Part shown: piece after piece, positions 24,292-32,719 of the stretch | Layout of the letters: every line of letters begins with the position of its first letter | How positions within the stretch are numbered: the stretch's first letter is position 1 | NCBI GenBank assembly: GCA_903925745.1 | Contig: CAIYGQ010000247.1 | Span: 1 to 33,802, forward strand | Origin: an uncultured Actinomycetes bacterium | GTDB lineage: Bacteria; Actinomycetota; Acidimicrobiia; Acidimicrobiales; Microtrichaceae | Reading direction: 5' to 3' | Length of the DNA stretch: 33,802 nt | Program-made: the position numbers and the translations under genes | The notes under the pieces: generated by a model | What the model saw: only the letters and a program-made list of their open reading frames with translations | Told to the model about the DNA's origin: nothing | Database searches by the model: none

Positions 24292-24981
24292 TCAGCGGAC
24301 GGTCTCCCGGAGGAACGCCACCGTCTCCTGCCACGCGGTCGCGGCGGTCGCAGGGTCGTACACCTCGGGCCGGGTGTCGTTGAAGAACGCGTGGTCGACA
24401 CCCTGGTGCACCTGCAGGCTGACGTCGGCACCGTGCTCCTCGACGAGTTCCTGCTCGAGCGCCCGGACCATGGCCGGGGGGAAGAAGCTGTCCTCGGACG
24501 CGAAGTGGCCACGGACCGGGGCCCGGAGCCGGCTGTAGTCGGGGGCCGAGTGCTCCCAGGGGATCACGCCGTAGAACGGCACGCAGGCGGCCACCGCGTC
24601 GGGCTCGTTGCAGGCCACGACCAGTGCGAGCCCCCCGCCCATGCAGAAGCCGACGACACCGACCCCCGAGGAACTGACGGCGTCGCTGGCGAGCAGGTGG
24701 TCGATGCCGCCGCGCAGGTCCGCCGAGGCCTCCTGGACGTTGAGGGCCATCATCAGCTTTCCGGCCTCGTCCGGCTCCGTGGTCGTGGTGCCATCGAACA
24801 GGTCGGGGGCCAGCGCGGTGAACCCCTCCTCGGCGAAGCGGTCGCACACGTCCTGGATGTGGGGCACGAGTCCCCACCACTCCTGGATGACCAGGACGCC
24901 GGGGCCGGAACCTGACTCCGGGACCGCCAGGTAGCCGGAGCCCTCCCGTCCGTCCACCGGGAACCGGACCATCTCTCCCAC
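24292..24981 (-). CDS. Dienelactone hydrolase family protein
   Basis: 229 aa alpha/beta hydrolase. The nucleophile is a cysteine, C113 in GFCMGGG, as in carboxymethylenebutenolidase; E34 (IQEWWGL), D164 (ASEDSFFP) and H197 (GVDHAFFND) complete the usual set. Family members open dienelactones in aromatic-ring degradation, but many act on other esters. The GTG at 24981 is preceded by GGAGG at 6-nt spacing, which favours it over the internal ATG three codons later. It lies upstream of, and on the same strand as, the glycosyltransferase (48-bp gap). Confidence 0.9.
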   Translation of the reverse strand: MGEMVRFPVDGREGSGYLAVPESGSGPGVLVIQEWWGLVPHIQDVCDRFAEEGFTALAPDLFDGTTTTEPDEAGKLMMALNVQEASADLRGGIDHLLASDAVSSSGVGVVGFCMGGGLALVVACNEPDAVAACVPFYGVIPWEHSAPDYSRLRAPVRGHFASEDSFFPPAMVRALEQELVEEHGADVSLQVHQGVDHAFFNDTRPEVYDPATAATAWQETVAFLRETVR

Positions 24982-25100
24982 TCGCTGCCTCCATGAGCGT
25001 GGCCCGTCCGGGTGCCGACGGGCGCCGTGGCGCTCAAGGTAGCGGACCGGCGATCCCGGTGGCCGTGGTGGCTCGCGCCACGAGCGGCGAGACTGGGACG

Positions 25101-26522
25101 GTGACCGACGACGACAGGACCGGAGCGCAGCGCGGGCCCCGAACCGCAGTGGTGCTGGCCGGTGGCGGGTTCAAGGGGGCCTTCGAACTCGGGGCCCTCC
25201 GCCACCTGGTCGAACACCACGACGTCGTCCCCGACGTGATCACCGCCACCTCCGCCGGGGCGATCCTCGGGGTGGTCGCCGCCCAGGCGCGGACGCGTGA
25301 CGAGCTGCTCGTCCGCCTGGACGAGGCCGACGCCGACCTGATGTCGATGACCCGGATCGACGTGGTCTTCGGCGAACAGCCGTGGTTCCGTGAGCTCGAC
25401 GGGACCGCGGCCGCCGACCAGATCCGCCGGATGCTGACCCAGGGTGGCCCACCGGCCGACGGGGCCGACGGCCCGGAAGCCGGCACCCACGCGGACCGGC
25501 AGGCCGGCCGACACGACCGGTCACACGACCGGTCACACGACGAGCGGCACCGTGGGCCCGGCGCCGCCGGCGGCCACCCGTTCACCGATGCCGTCGAGTT
25601 CGTCAGGCGCCTCCCCCGAGCGCACCGGGCGGGCAACGACCACACCGACGGTGGAATCCTGAACCTGGATCCCTTCGAGGCCTCGCTGCGTGGCGGCACC
25701 GACGTGGGCGTGGCCCCGGTCGACCCGGCGCTCGTCGCACGTGACGGACTCGAGCTGCGGCTCGCCACGACCCACCTCCGGTCCCGGACCACCCACTACG
25801 TCACACAGGACGCGGTGCTCGTCGACAGTGACGCCCGCACGCCCGTCGAGGGCGCCGGGTCGTTCGACCTGGTCGACGGGTTGATCGCATCGGCGAGCGT
25901 GCCCGGGGTGTTCCCGCCACGCGTCCTCGGATCGACCGAGTACGTCGACGGCGGGGTGCTCGCCAACATCCCACTCGCCGCGGCCGCCGCCCTGGAGCCC
26001 GACCGGATCCTGACGCTCGCGGCCTCGCCCGTGCGGGCACCCGATCATCCGGCGGCGGTGCGAGTCGCCGAGCAGCTCGGCTACCTGGCCACCCAGGTCG
26101 ACAACCTGGCCACCCCACTGCCCGACGGCACCGTCCACACCGTGATCCAGCCGACCATGCTCGTCGTCGGCACCTTCGAGGTGCACCCGGGGAGGATGCG
26201 GATCGACATCGACTACGGGTGGCTCCGCGCCCAGGAGACCGTCGCCGGACTCGACGACGGCACCCGACCGATCCTCACCACCACGTCCGACACGATCATC
26301 CGACTCCGCCAACGGGCGTGGTCGATCGAGAACCGACTGATCGAGCGACGCAATGCGGCGGACCTGTCGGACCTGCGAGCGACCAAGGCGGCGATCGGCT
26401 CGGCGCTGGTCGCCCGGTCAGCCCTGGGGTTCCCCGGCCCTGACGGGTCCGAAGTTTGGCGACACGGCTGGGAGCTGCACACCCGGCCCGTTCCCGACGA
26501 CCTGCCCGCGTCGTTCGACTGA
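25101..26522 (+). CDS. Patatin-like phospholipase
   Basis: 473 aa lipid acyl hydrolase. The oxyanion loop GGGFKG lies at 21-26, the nucleophile elbow reads A-T-S51-A-G (Ala in place of the first Gly of GXSXG), and the catalytic Asp is D283 in VDGGVLANIPL. A linker of about 35 residues rich in Gly, His, Asp and Arg (residues about 120-155) contains a 12-bp tandem repeat. The C-terminal part after 330 (TVHTVIQPTMLV, IRLRQRAWSIENRL) is helical and typical of actinobacterial members. The GTG at 25101 is chosen over 24993 because the upstream residues do not look conserved. It is divergent from the dienelactone hydrolase gene. Confidence 0.87.
   Translation: MTDDDRTGAQRGPRTAVVLAGGGFKGAFELGALRHLVEHHDVVPDVITATSAGAILGVVAAQARTRDELLVRLDEADADLMSMTRIDVVFGEQPWFRELDGTAAADQIRRMLTQGGPPADGADGPEAGTHADRQAGRHDRSHDRSHDERHRGPGAAGGHPFTDAVEFVRRLPRAHRAGNDHTDGGILNLDPFEASLRGGTDVGVAPVDPALVARDGLELRLATTHLRSRTTHYVTQDAVLVDSDARTPVEGAGSFDLVDGLIASASVPGVFPPRVLGSTEYVDGGVLANIPLAAAAALEPDRILTLAASPVRAPDHPAAVRVAEQLGYLATQVDNLATPLPDGTVHTVIQPTMLVVGTFEVHPGRMRIDIDYGWLRAQETVAGLDDGTRPILTTTSDTIIRLRQRAWSIENRLIERRNAADLSDLRATKAAIGSALVARSALGFPGPDGSEVWRHGWELHTRPVPDDLPASFD
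25511..25541 (+). repeat. 12-bp tandem repeat inside the patatin gene
   Basis: ACACGACCGGTC occurs twice and is followed by a partial third copy (ACACGAC). It is in frame and encodes HDRS-HDRS-HDER in a linker, so copy-number change would lengthen or shorten the linker by four residues without a frameshift. Confidence 0.85.
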
Positions 26523-26524
26523 CC

Positions 26525-26555
26525 GGCCGGTTCGAGCGGGGTGGATCAACCGGCC
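26525..26555. terminator. Hairpin between convergent genes, possible bidirectional terminator
   Basis: GGCCGGTT (26525-26532) and AACCGGCC (26548-26555) form a perfect 8-bp stem with a 15-nt loop. It begins 3 bp after the patatin stop and includes the stop codon of the convergent 209-aa gene. No T-run is present. Confidence 0.45.
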
Positions 26556-27175
26556 AGCCGGAACAGTTCGGCGGCGACCGCGCAGTCCGGGCTGCGGTCG
26601 ACGCGGGCGGCAGCCAGCACCCCACCCGGGCGGACGACGGCGGTCACCGGGTCGACCGCGATCACGCCGTACTGCTCGTCGTAGGGGTCACCGCGTTGGT
26701 CCCGACGGCGCTCCAGGGCGGCGAACGTCTCGGCGGGCAGCACCCGTCCGACGCCGGCGACCAGCCACACCGCCTCTCCCCGAGCCAGCGCGTCCGGGAC
26801 GGCCACCGCGTCGTCGGCGTCGACGAGCGCACGGCCGCCACCGGCGGCCAGGACCGGCACCAGGTAGGGCACGGGCTCGTCGGGTCCCAGCGCGTCGAGG
26901 GCGGCGGCCAGGCGCCCGGGGGTCGGGTCGGTCTCGAACTCGGCCATTGCGTCGCGGGCGTCGGCCAGGGGGTCCAGACCGCACAGGATGCGTGAGCACA
27001 GCCACCAGAGCGGCCCGCACTCGAGCTGGCGGTCGACGATCCGCCGGCAGGCGGCCACCATGCCCGCCGGGTCCCCACGGAACGACACCAGCGCAGCGGC
27101 CGACTCCCCCACCAGGACCTCCGGCGGAGCCCCCCGGGAACGGGCGACGTAGCGGAGCCGCTCGATCGGGTGCAC
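26546..27175 (-). CDS. Conserved actinobacterial protein of unknown function
   Basis: 209 aa, GTG start at 27175. It begins MHPIERLRYVARSRGAPPEV and continues with ACRRIVDRQLECGPLWWLCSR, a pattern I recall from uncharacterised actinobacterial proteins. The C-terminal half looks like a small alpha/beta domain (VPYLVPVLAAGGGRALVDAD, EAVWLVAGVGRVLP) with resemblance to the Rossmann-like part of eIF-2B-type proteins; I hold that weakly. There is no signal peptide or membrane helix. It is divergent from the thioredoxin-like gene across 35 bp and may share its promoter region. Confidence 0.75.
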   Translation of the reverse strand: MHPIERLRYVARSRGAPPEVLVGESAAALVSFRGDPAGMVAACRRIVDRQLECGPLWWLCSRILCGLDPLADARDAMAEFETDPTPGRLAAALDALGPDEPVPYLVPVLAAGGGRALVDADDAVAVPDALARGEAVWLVAGVGRVLPAETFAALERRRDQRGDPYDEQYGVIAVDPVTAVVRPGGVLAAARVDRSPDCAVAAELFRLAG

Positions 27176-27210
27176 GGTCGGAGTGTACGCCGCGCTACGT
27201 TCATGGACCG

Positions 27211-27696
27211 ATGAGCACCGTTTCCGCAGACGTCGAGCTCCACCCGATCGATGGCGAGCCGCTCACCATGGGCGACCAGACCGCGATGTTCCACCTGGTC
27301 GTGGTGGCGATCGACCCCTACACACACGAGAGCGCCTGGATCCTCGAGACCGCCGGGCGGATCCTGACCAACTTCCACGGCGCCGACTGCCGCGTCGCGT
27401 GGCTGGTCCGGGCCCCGGCGGTCGACGCCGGGACGTTCCTGGGCCCGTGGGCCGAACGGGTGCTCACCTTCGCCGACCCGGACGGCGAGGCGGTCACCGC
27501 ACTTGGCGTCACCGAGATCCCCGCGCTCGTGCACGTCGGGACCGACCTGAGCGTCGTCGGACGGGCCGACGGCTGGGATCCCGCCGAGTGGAAGGCGGTC
27601 ACCGACAACCTCGCCGAGATCATGGCGTGGAACAAGGTGCCCCTGCCCCGGCCCGGTGACCCGGTGCCGTTCCCGGGCGTCCCCGCCGACGCCTGA
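27211..27696 (+). CDS. Small thioredoxin-fold-like conserved protein
   Basis: 161 aa, ATG start at 27211. The segment VTEIPALVHVGTDLSVVGRADGWDPAEWKAV has the cis-proline layout (I-P before a strand) and terminal helix of a thioredoxin fold. FHLVVVAIDPYTHESAWILE and FHGADCRVAWLVRA supply the earlier strands. No CXXC motif is present, so redox activity is not expected. I assign only a fold-level guess. It is convergent with the SDR gene and divergent from the 209-aa gene. Confidence 0.7.
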   Translation: MSTVSADVELHPIDGEPLTMGDQTAMFHLVVVAIDPYTHESAWILETAGRILTNFHGADCRVAWLVRAPAVDAGTFLGPWAERVLTFADPDGEAVTALGVTEIPALVHVGTDLSVVGRADGWDPAEWKAVTDNLAEIMAWNKVPLPRPGDPVPFPGVPADA

Positions 27697-27718
27697 GGCG
27701 CAACCGGAACGCCGTCGC

Positions 27719-28477
27719 TCAGCGCGCCAGCCAGCCGCCGTCGACCGCCAGCACCTCTCCCGTCACGTAGCTCGACGCGTCGCTCGCCAGGAACAGCAGC
27801 GGTCCGTCGAGTTCGTGCAGCTCGCCCGCCCGGCCGATCGGGGTGTTGCGCTGGATGTAGGTGCGTCCCGACTCCTCGTCGAACATCGACGCCTGGGTCA
27901 TCTCGGTCGGGAACCATCCGGGGGCGATCGCGTTGACGCGCACACCGCGCCGACTCCACTCACAGCCGAGCTGGCGGGTCATGTTGACGATCGCACCCTT
28001 GGACACGCAGTACGACGCCTCCTTCAGGGGGGCGGAGCCGACCATCCCGAAGATCGAGGCGATGTTGACGATGCTCCCCCGGCCCCGCTCCAGCATGTGG
28101 CGGGCGGCCAGCTGGCACAGGTGGTACGGCGCGGTCACGTTGACGGCCAGGGTGAGTTCGACCTGCTCGAGCGGCTCGACCTCGGCAGCGATCGGCTCGC
28201 CGTACCCCGCGTTGTTGACCAGCACGTCCAGGGATCCGGCCACCCCGATGGCGGACCGCACCAGGTCCTCACGGGCCCCGGCATCGGTCAGGTCCGCCGG
28301 GACCACGGCGACGCGTTCACCGAGCTCGGCGGCGAGCGACTCCAGGCGGTCCGCACGGCGGGCGGTCAGGACCACGGTGGCGCCGGCACCGTGGAGGGCC
28401 CGGGCGAAGCGGACCCCGAGCCCGGAGGAGGCCCCGGTCACCAGCGCCACCCGGTCGTCGAGTCGGAACGCGTCCAC
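27719..28477 (-). CDS. FabG-like SDR family oxidoreductase
   Basis: 252 aa classical SDR: TGASSGLG cofactor loop, NNAGYGEP, catalytic Ser in NIASIFG and YCVSK, and the C-terminal VTGEVLAVDGGW seen in FabG and glucose-dehydrogenase-type enzymes. The GTG at 28477 (VDAFRLDDRVALVTG) is the natural start; the longer frame to 28552 overlaps the divergent VOC gene. The substrate is unknown; a 3-oxoacyl or sugar/alcohol dehydrogenase is possible. Confidence 0.9.
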   Translation of the reverse strand: MDAFRLDDRVALVTGASSGLGVRFARALHGAGATVVLTARRADRLESLAAELGERVAVVPADLTDAGAREDLVRSAIGVAGSLDVLVNNAGYGEPIAAEVEPLEQVELTLAVNVTAPYHLCQLAARHMLERGRGSIVNIASIFGMVGSAPLKEASYCVSKGAIVNMTRQLGCEWSRRGVRVNAIAPGWFPTEMTQASMFDEESGRTYIQRNTPIGRAGELHELDGPLLFLASDASSYVTGEVLAVDGGWLAR

Positions 28478-28500
28478 GCCGGGCAACGTAGCGTGGGAGC

Positions 28501-28983
28501 GTGCCGCCGACGCAGGACCCCGGCCCCACCGCCCCCGACGGGGCCACACCACCCGAGCGGATCGACCACGGGTTCACCCACGTGGCGCTCGCCGTGTCCG
28601 ACCTGGACGAGAGCCTCGACTTCTACCGCCGCCACGCCGGGATGACACCCGTGCACCGGCGAACCTCGGACGACGGGACCCGGGTGGCGTGGATCACCGA
28701 CCACACCCGACCGTTCGTCGTGGTGCTGCTCGAGCACGAGGTGACCCACACCCTGGGCGGGTGGGCACACCTGGGAATCGGGGTGGACTCACGCGACGAG
28801 GTGGACCGCAGACTGGCAGCGGCCGCAGCCGAGGGCCGGCCGGTGTTCGGACCCACCGATGCGGGGCCGCCGACGGGCTACTACGGCGTCATCGTCGACC
28901 CCGACGGCCACAACCTGGAGGTGGCGCACGGCCAGGCGGTCGCCTTCACGGTCGACGGTGCGGACGGAACCGTCGGAGCCTGA
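28501..28983 (+). CDS. VOC (glyoxalase/bleomycin-resistance) family protein
   Basis: 160 aa, GTG start at 28501, 23 bp from the divergent SDR start. A single VOC unit of two beta-alpha-beta-beta-beta modules with likely metal ligands H27 (FTHVALAV), H90 ([10 protein letters not shown]) and E140 (GHNLEVAHG). These enzymes include glyoxalases, extradiol dioxygenases and resistance proteins, and the sequence does not separate them. The 3' end overlaps the convergent copA by 38 bp. Confidence 0.88.
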   Translation: MPPTQDPGPTAPDGATPPERIDHGFTHVALAVSDLDESLDFYRRHAGMTPVHRRTSDDGTRVAWITDHTRPFVVVLLEHEVTHTLGGWAHLGIGVDSRDEVDRRLAAAAAEGRPVFGPTDAGPPTGYYGVIVDPDGHNLEVAHGQAVAFTVDGADGTVGA

Positions 28984-31219
28984 GGGAGTTGGTGACGACG
29001 AAGACGCTGGAGGCGGCCATCGCCGCCGCTGCGAGCATGGGGTTGAGCAGGCCGAGCGCTGCGACGGGGATGGCCGCGACGTTGTAGGCGAAGGCCCAGA
29101 ACAGGTTGCCCTTGATGGTCGCGAGCGTCCGTCGCGACAGCCGAATCGCGTCGGCTGCGCCGTGCAGGTCGGCGCCGACGAGCGTCAGGTCCGAGGCCTC
29201 GATGGCGGCATCGGTACCCGAGCCCATGGCGATGCCCAGGTCGGCGGTGGCGAGCGCAGCGGCGTCGTTGACCCCGTCGCCGACCATGGCGACAACCCGA
29301 CCCCCGTCCTGCAACCGGCGGACCTCGTCGACCTTGCCCTGGGGCAGGACTCCGGCGACGACCTCGTCGATGCCGACCTCATCGGCGACCGCGCGAGCTG
29401 GGGCCTCGGCGTCGCCGGTGAGCAGCACCGGGGTGAGTCCGAGCGCCCGGAGCCCGTCGACCGCGTCGCGGGCGTCATCCCGAGGCCGGTCGGCGACCGC
29501 GACGACGATCCGAACGGCACCGTCCCAGCCGGCGGCGACGACGGTCCGTCCGAGCGCCTCCTGTTCGCTGATCGAGGCGCGCAGCGCCCGCGGGGCCAAC
29601 AGGCCGGCCTCCGCCACGAAGGACGGGCGGCCCGCCACGACCCGCCGGGCCGGCGAACCTGGTGGTTCCACGACGCCGGTGACGCCCAGGCCCGCGGAAC
29701 TGGCGAAGTCGGACGGCGCCACGACCGCGACGCCGAGCTCCCGCGCGTGCGCCACGACCGCTCGGGCGATGGGGTGTTCGGACGCGGACTCGAGCGACGC
29801 GAGGACGGCGAGGGCCTCGGCGTCGTCGGCACCGGGACCCGCGACCACGTCGACGACCGTCATCCGGCCGGTGGTGACGGTTCCGGTCTTGTCCAACACG
29901 ATCGTGTCCACCCGCCGCGTCGACTCGAGCACCTCGGGGCCCTTGATGAGGATCCCGAGCTGGGCGCCACGGCCGGTGCCGACGAGCAGGGCGACGGGGG
30001 TCGCCAGGCCGAGCGCGCACGGGCACGCGATGATCAGGACCGCCACCGCAGCGGTGAAGCCGTGCGCCGGGTCGCCGAGGACCGTCCAGACGGCGAACGT
30101 GGCGACGGCGAGCACCATCACGACCGGGACGAAGACCCCCGACACCCGGTCCGCCAGCCGTTGGATCTGCGCCTTGCCGGACTGCGCGTCGGCGACGAGC
30201 CGGGCCATGTGGGCGAGCTGGGTGTCGGCACCGACTCGGGTCGCCCGGACCACGAGGCGACCCGAGGTGTTGACGGTGGCCCCGACGACCACGTCACCCG
30301 CGGCCACGTCGACCGGGACGCTCTCGCCGGTGAGCATGCTCGCATCGACGGCCGAGGCACCCTCGAGCACCTCGCCGTCGGTCGCCACCCGCTCACCGGG
30401 CCGCACGACGAAACGGTCACCGACCCGGAGCTCGTCGACCGGCACGGAGCGTTCGCTCCCGTCCGGCTCCAACCGGGTCGCGGTGTCGACCCCGAGCGAC
30501 AACAACGCCTGCACCGCGGCGCCGGCGCGGCGCTTGGCTCGCTCCTCCAGCCAGCGACCCAGGAGGATGAACGCCGGCACGACGGCGGCCACCTCCAGGT
30601 AGGTGTGGTCGGCTCCGGCGGCGAGCCCGACCAGCGAGGAGCCGTAGGCGGCCAGCACGCCGACCGAGACCAACGTGTCCATGGTCGCCACGCCGTGGCG
30701 GGCGTTGCGCCACGCGGCGACGTGGAACGGCCAGGCGCACCAGAGCGCCACGGGCGTGGTGAGCGCGAGTGCGAGCCACTGCCAGCCGACGAACTGCAGC
30801 GCCGGGACCATGGAGATGGCCGCGACCGGCAGGCCGAGCACCAGGCTCGCGAGCAGCCGACGGGCCAGTCCGGTCGGCCCACCGTGCTCGGACCCGGTTC
30901 CCCCGCCGTGACCGGGCTCGTCGTCGTGGGTGGTTCCCCGACGCCGCTCGGCCTCGCCCGGCGCGCGGTGCCGGTCGGGCACGGGCGCGGCCCCGTATCC
31001 GATCGACTCGATCGCACCGATGATCCGCTGCACGTCCACATCGGCGGCGTCGTAGCGGACGCGCGCCGTCCCGAGTGCGAAGTTCACGGTCGCATCGACG
31101 CCGTCGAGGTCGTTGAGCCGGCCCTCGACCCGGTTGGCGCACGAGGCGCAGGTCATGCCGGTGACGGTGAGGTCCAGTTGGTCCAGACCGGGGAGTTCCG
31201 CCCGGTCGGTGGCGCTCAC
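28946..31219 (-). CDS. copA: Copper-exporting P1B-type ATPase
   Basis: 757 aa inner-membrane pump that expels Cu(I). One N-terminal heavy-metal domain with GMTCASC (C24, C27), then a His/Gly-rich linker ([16 protein letters not shown]), eight expected membrane helices, TGES in the actuator domain, the CPC metal site in [18 protein letters not shown] phosphorylation site, SEHP and GDGVND. The GTG at 31219 overlaps the csoR stop (GTGA), so repressor and pump are co-translated from one promoter. Confidence 0.95.
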   Translation of the reverse strand: MSATDRAELPGLDQLDLTVTGMTCASCANRVEGRLNDLDGVDATVNFALGTARVRYDAADVDVQRIIGAIESIGYGAAPVPDRHRAPGEAERRRGTTHDDEPGHGGGTGSEHGGPTGLARRLLASLVLGLPVAAISMVPALQFVGWQWLALALTTPVALWCAWPFHVAAWRNARHGVATMDTLVSVGVLAAYGSSLVGLAAGADHTYLEVAAVVPAFILLGRWLEERAKRRAGAAVQALLSLGVDTATRLEPDGSERSVPVDELRVGDRFVVRPGERVATDGEVLEGASAVDASMLTGESVPVDVAAGDVVVGATVNTSGRLVVRATRVGADTQLAHMARLVADAQSGKAQIQRLADRVSGVFVPVVMVLAVATFAVWTVLGDPAHGFTAAVAVLIIACPCALGLATPVALLVGTGRGAQLGILIKGPEVLESTRRVDTIVLDKTGTVTTGRMTVVDVVAGPGADDAEALAVLASLESASEHPIARAVVAHARELGVAVVAPSDFASSAGLGVTGVVEPPGSPARRVVAGRPSFVAEAGLLAPRALRASISEQEALGRTVVAAGWDGAVRIVVAVADRPRDDARDAVDGLRALGLTPVLLTGDAEAPARAVADEVGIDEVVAGVLPQGKVDEVRRLQDGGRVVAMVGDGVNDAAALATADLGIAMGSGTDAAIEASDLTLVGADLHGAADAIRLSRRTLATIKGNLFWAFAYNVAAIPVAALGLLNPMLAAAAMAASSVFVVTNSLRLRRFRPHRRP

Positions 31220-31494
31220 GACCTCACCAGTCGGGCGACGGCGGCGGAGGCCTCGGCCAGCTTGTCGTCGAGCACCGTCCGGTCGGCGGCAGCGTCGACG
31301 ACGCAGTGGTGCAGGTGGTCGTCGAGGAGCCCCAGGGCCACGCCCTGCAGCGCACGCGTGACCGCCGAGACCTGGGTCAGGACGTCGATGCAGTACGCGT
31401 CCTCCTCCACCATGCGCTGGATCCCCCGCACCTGACCCTCGATCCGCCGGAGCCGGACCAGGTACGCCTGCTTGTCGTCGGAGTAGCCGCTCAC
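31216..31494 (-). CDS. csoR: Copper-sensing transcriptional repressor
   Basis: 92 aa all-helical CsoR. The Cu(I) ligands are present as C35 (DAYCIDVL), H60 and C64 (DDHLHHC), matching C36, H61 and C65 of Mycobacterium tuberculosis Cso[14 protein letters not shown] is the DNA-contacting helix. Cu(I) binding releases the operator and induces the operon. The GTG at 31494 is the start; the G-rich palindrome begins 8 bp upstream, where repression of csoR-copA would be exerted. Confidence 0.95.
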   Translation of the reverse strand: MSGYSDDKQAYLVRLRRIEGQVRGIQRMVEEDAYCIDVLTQVSAVTRALQGVALGLLDDHLHHCVVDAAADRTVLDDKLAEASAAVARLVRS

Positions 31495-31501
31495 CCCATC
31501 A

Positions 31502-31520
31502 GTATACCCCTAGGGGGTAC
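31502..31520. promoter_or_regulatory. CsoR operator
   Basis: GTATACCCCTAGGGGGTAC, a near-perfect pseudo-palindrome (TACCCC-TA-GGGGGTA core) in the style of known CsoR boxes, directly upstream of csoR. It contains the stop codon (TAG, 31510-31512) of the upstream TrmH-family gene, which is read on the same strand. Confidence 0.85.
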
Positions 31521-32235
31521 TTGATCCACCCGCACGGGTGCGCCCGGGGCCGTGGTCCCGCACCCAGGCCGTCATGGCGATCCCCGAGGCCACGCCGACG
31601 TTCACCGACCGGGTGGAGCCGAACATGGGGATGTCACGGACCTGGTCGCAAACCGCCAGCGCCGCGGACGAGAGTCCGCTCCCCTCCTGGCCGAACACGA
31701 GCACGCAGTCCCGGGGCAGTGGCCGGGCGTCGATCGGCTCGGAGCCGTCCACCACGTCGATCCCGACCACCTCGAGCCCCAGCCGGTCGGCGACGGCCCG
31801 GAACGACACGGCGTCGGGGTGGTGGTGGACGTGCACGTAGCGGTCGGTGACCATGGCGCCCCGACGGTTCCACTGCCGGCGGCCCACGACGTGCACCGCC
31901 GAGGCGCCGAACGCGTTGGCGTTCCGGACGACGGTGCCGATGTTCATGTCGTGTCGCAGGTTCTCGATGGCCACGTGGTAGGTGAAGCGGCGGGTGTCCA
32001 GGTCGGCGACGATGGCCTCGATCGACCAGTACCGGTAGCGATCCAGCACATTGCGGGTGTCTCCGTGGGCGAGCAGTTCGGGGTCGAACCGAGGGTCGGC
32101 GGGCCACGGCCGGGGGTGCGGACCGACCCCGTGGGGCGGGACGGGCCCCGGCTCGTCACGGGAGGGCCGGGGGTGCGGACCGACCCCGTGGGGCGGGACG
32201 GGCCCCGGCTCGTCACGGGGTGCGTTGGCGGCCAC
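31510..32235 (-). CDS. TrmH/SpoU-family RNA 2'-O-methyltransferase
   Basis: 241 aa from the GTG at 32235. The SPOUT knot motifs are clear: NIGTVVRNANAFGA (motif 1), VLVFGQEGSGLS (motif 2) and SVNVGVASGIAM (motif 3), as in SAM-dependent tRNA or rRNA ribose methylases. The N-terminus before FDPELLAHGD carries two near-identical 19-residue units rich in Pro, Gly and His (RDEPGPVPPHGVG...), from a 57-bp duplication at 32108-32219. They precede the catalytic domain and are probably disordered. The start upstream of the repeat is uncertain. Confidence 0.87.
   Translation of the reverse strand: MAANAPRDEPGPVPPHGVGPHPRPSRDEPGPVPPHGVGPHPRPWPADPRFDPELLAHGDTRNVLDRYRYWSIEAIVADLDTRRFTYHVAIENLRHDMNIGTVVRNANAFGASAVHVVGRRQWNRRGAMVTDRYVHVHHHPDAVSFRAVADRLGLEVVGIDVVDGSEPIDARPLPRDCVLVFGQEGSGLSSAALAVCDQVRDIPMFGSTRSVNVGVASGIAMTAWVRDHGPGRTRAGGSSTP
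32108..32219 (-). repeat. 57-bp-period direct duplication at the start of the TrmH-family gene
   Basis: Copies 32108-32162 and 32165-32219 are identical over 55 bp and the period is 57 bp (19 codons), so frame is kept. Perfect identity indicates a recent duplication or an assembly artefact. Confidence 0.92.
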
Positions 32236-32259
32236 GGGAACGGACCGTACCGTGGGGCC

Positions 32260-32622
32260 GTGACCGACGCCGTGTTGTTGATCGCCCACGGGAGCCGCAA
32301 CCCTGCGGCGCAGGCCGACCACGAGCGCCTGTGCGGGCTGGTCGGCGCCGCTGCGGGTGTGACGGTGCACCCCGCCTACCTGGAGCTGGCCGAGCCGGGC
32401 ATCGCCGACGCCGTCGCCGACGCCGTCGCCGCCGGGGCGGACCGGGTGCGGCTGGTCCCGCTGTTCCTCCACACGGGCAACCACGTGGCCCGGGACATCC
32501 CCGGGATCGTCGAGGCCGCCCGGGGGGACCACCCGGGGGTCACGATCCAGCTGGACGAGCACGTCGGCGCCGACCCCGGGCTGGTCGACCTGATCGCCGC
32601 CCGGGTCGCTCCCGCCCGCTGA
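32260..32622 (+). CDS. Small CbiX/SirB-like sirohydrochlorin chelatase
   Basis: 120 aa single-domain chelatase of the CbiX type, which inserts Co or Fe into sirohydrochlorin for B12 or siroheme synthesis. Catalytic histidines: H10 in IAHGSRNPAAQ and H75 in PLFLHTGNHVARDIPG. The length matches the short half-size form, which is expected to act as a homodimer. The GTG start at 32260 lies 24 bp from the divergent TrmH-family gene. Metal choice cannot be read from sequence. Confidence 0.88.
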   Translation: MTDAVLLIAHGSRNPAAQADHERLCGLVGAAAGVTVHPAYLELAEPGIADAVADAVAAGADRVRLVPLFLHTGNHVARDIPGIVEAARGDHPGVTIQLDEHVGADPGLVDLIAARVAPAR

Positions 32623-32640
32623 TCCCCCACCTCTGTGATG

Positions 32641-32696
32641 CCCGCTCTGTGATGCGCTCACGGTGGCGGGCCACTGTGAGCGCATCACAGAGCGGG
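32641..32696. repeat. 26-bp-stem hairpin (long inverted repeat) between cbiX and the DUF4230 gene
   Basis: Arms 32641-32666 and 32671-32696 pair over 26 bp with one G-U wobble (21 outermost pairs perfect) around a CGGG loop. CTCTGTGATG is also repeated just outside, at 32631-32640. There is no T-run. It could be a terminator for cbiX, a REP-like element or a protein-binding palindrome. Confidence 0.9.
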
Positions 32697-32719
32697 ATGG
32701 GGGCGGTTACCGTGGCGGA

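Noticed and set aside
28859-31435. 858-codon plus-strand open frame opposite copA
   Set aside because: Antisense to a clear CopA and CsoR; translation has no family features.
32108-32219. CRISPR-like repeat
   Set aside because: Only two units with almost no spacer, in frame inside a coding gene, and no cas genes.
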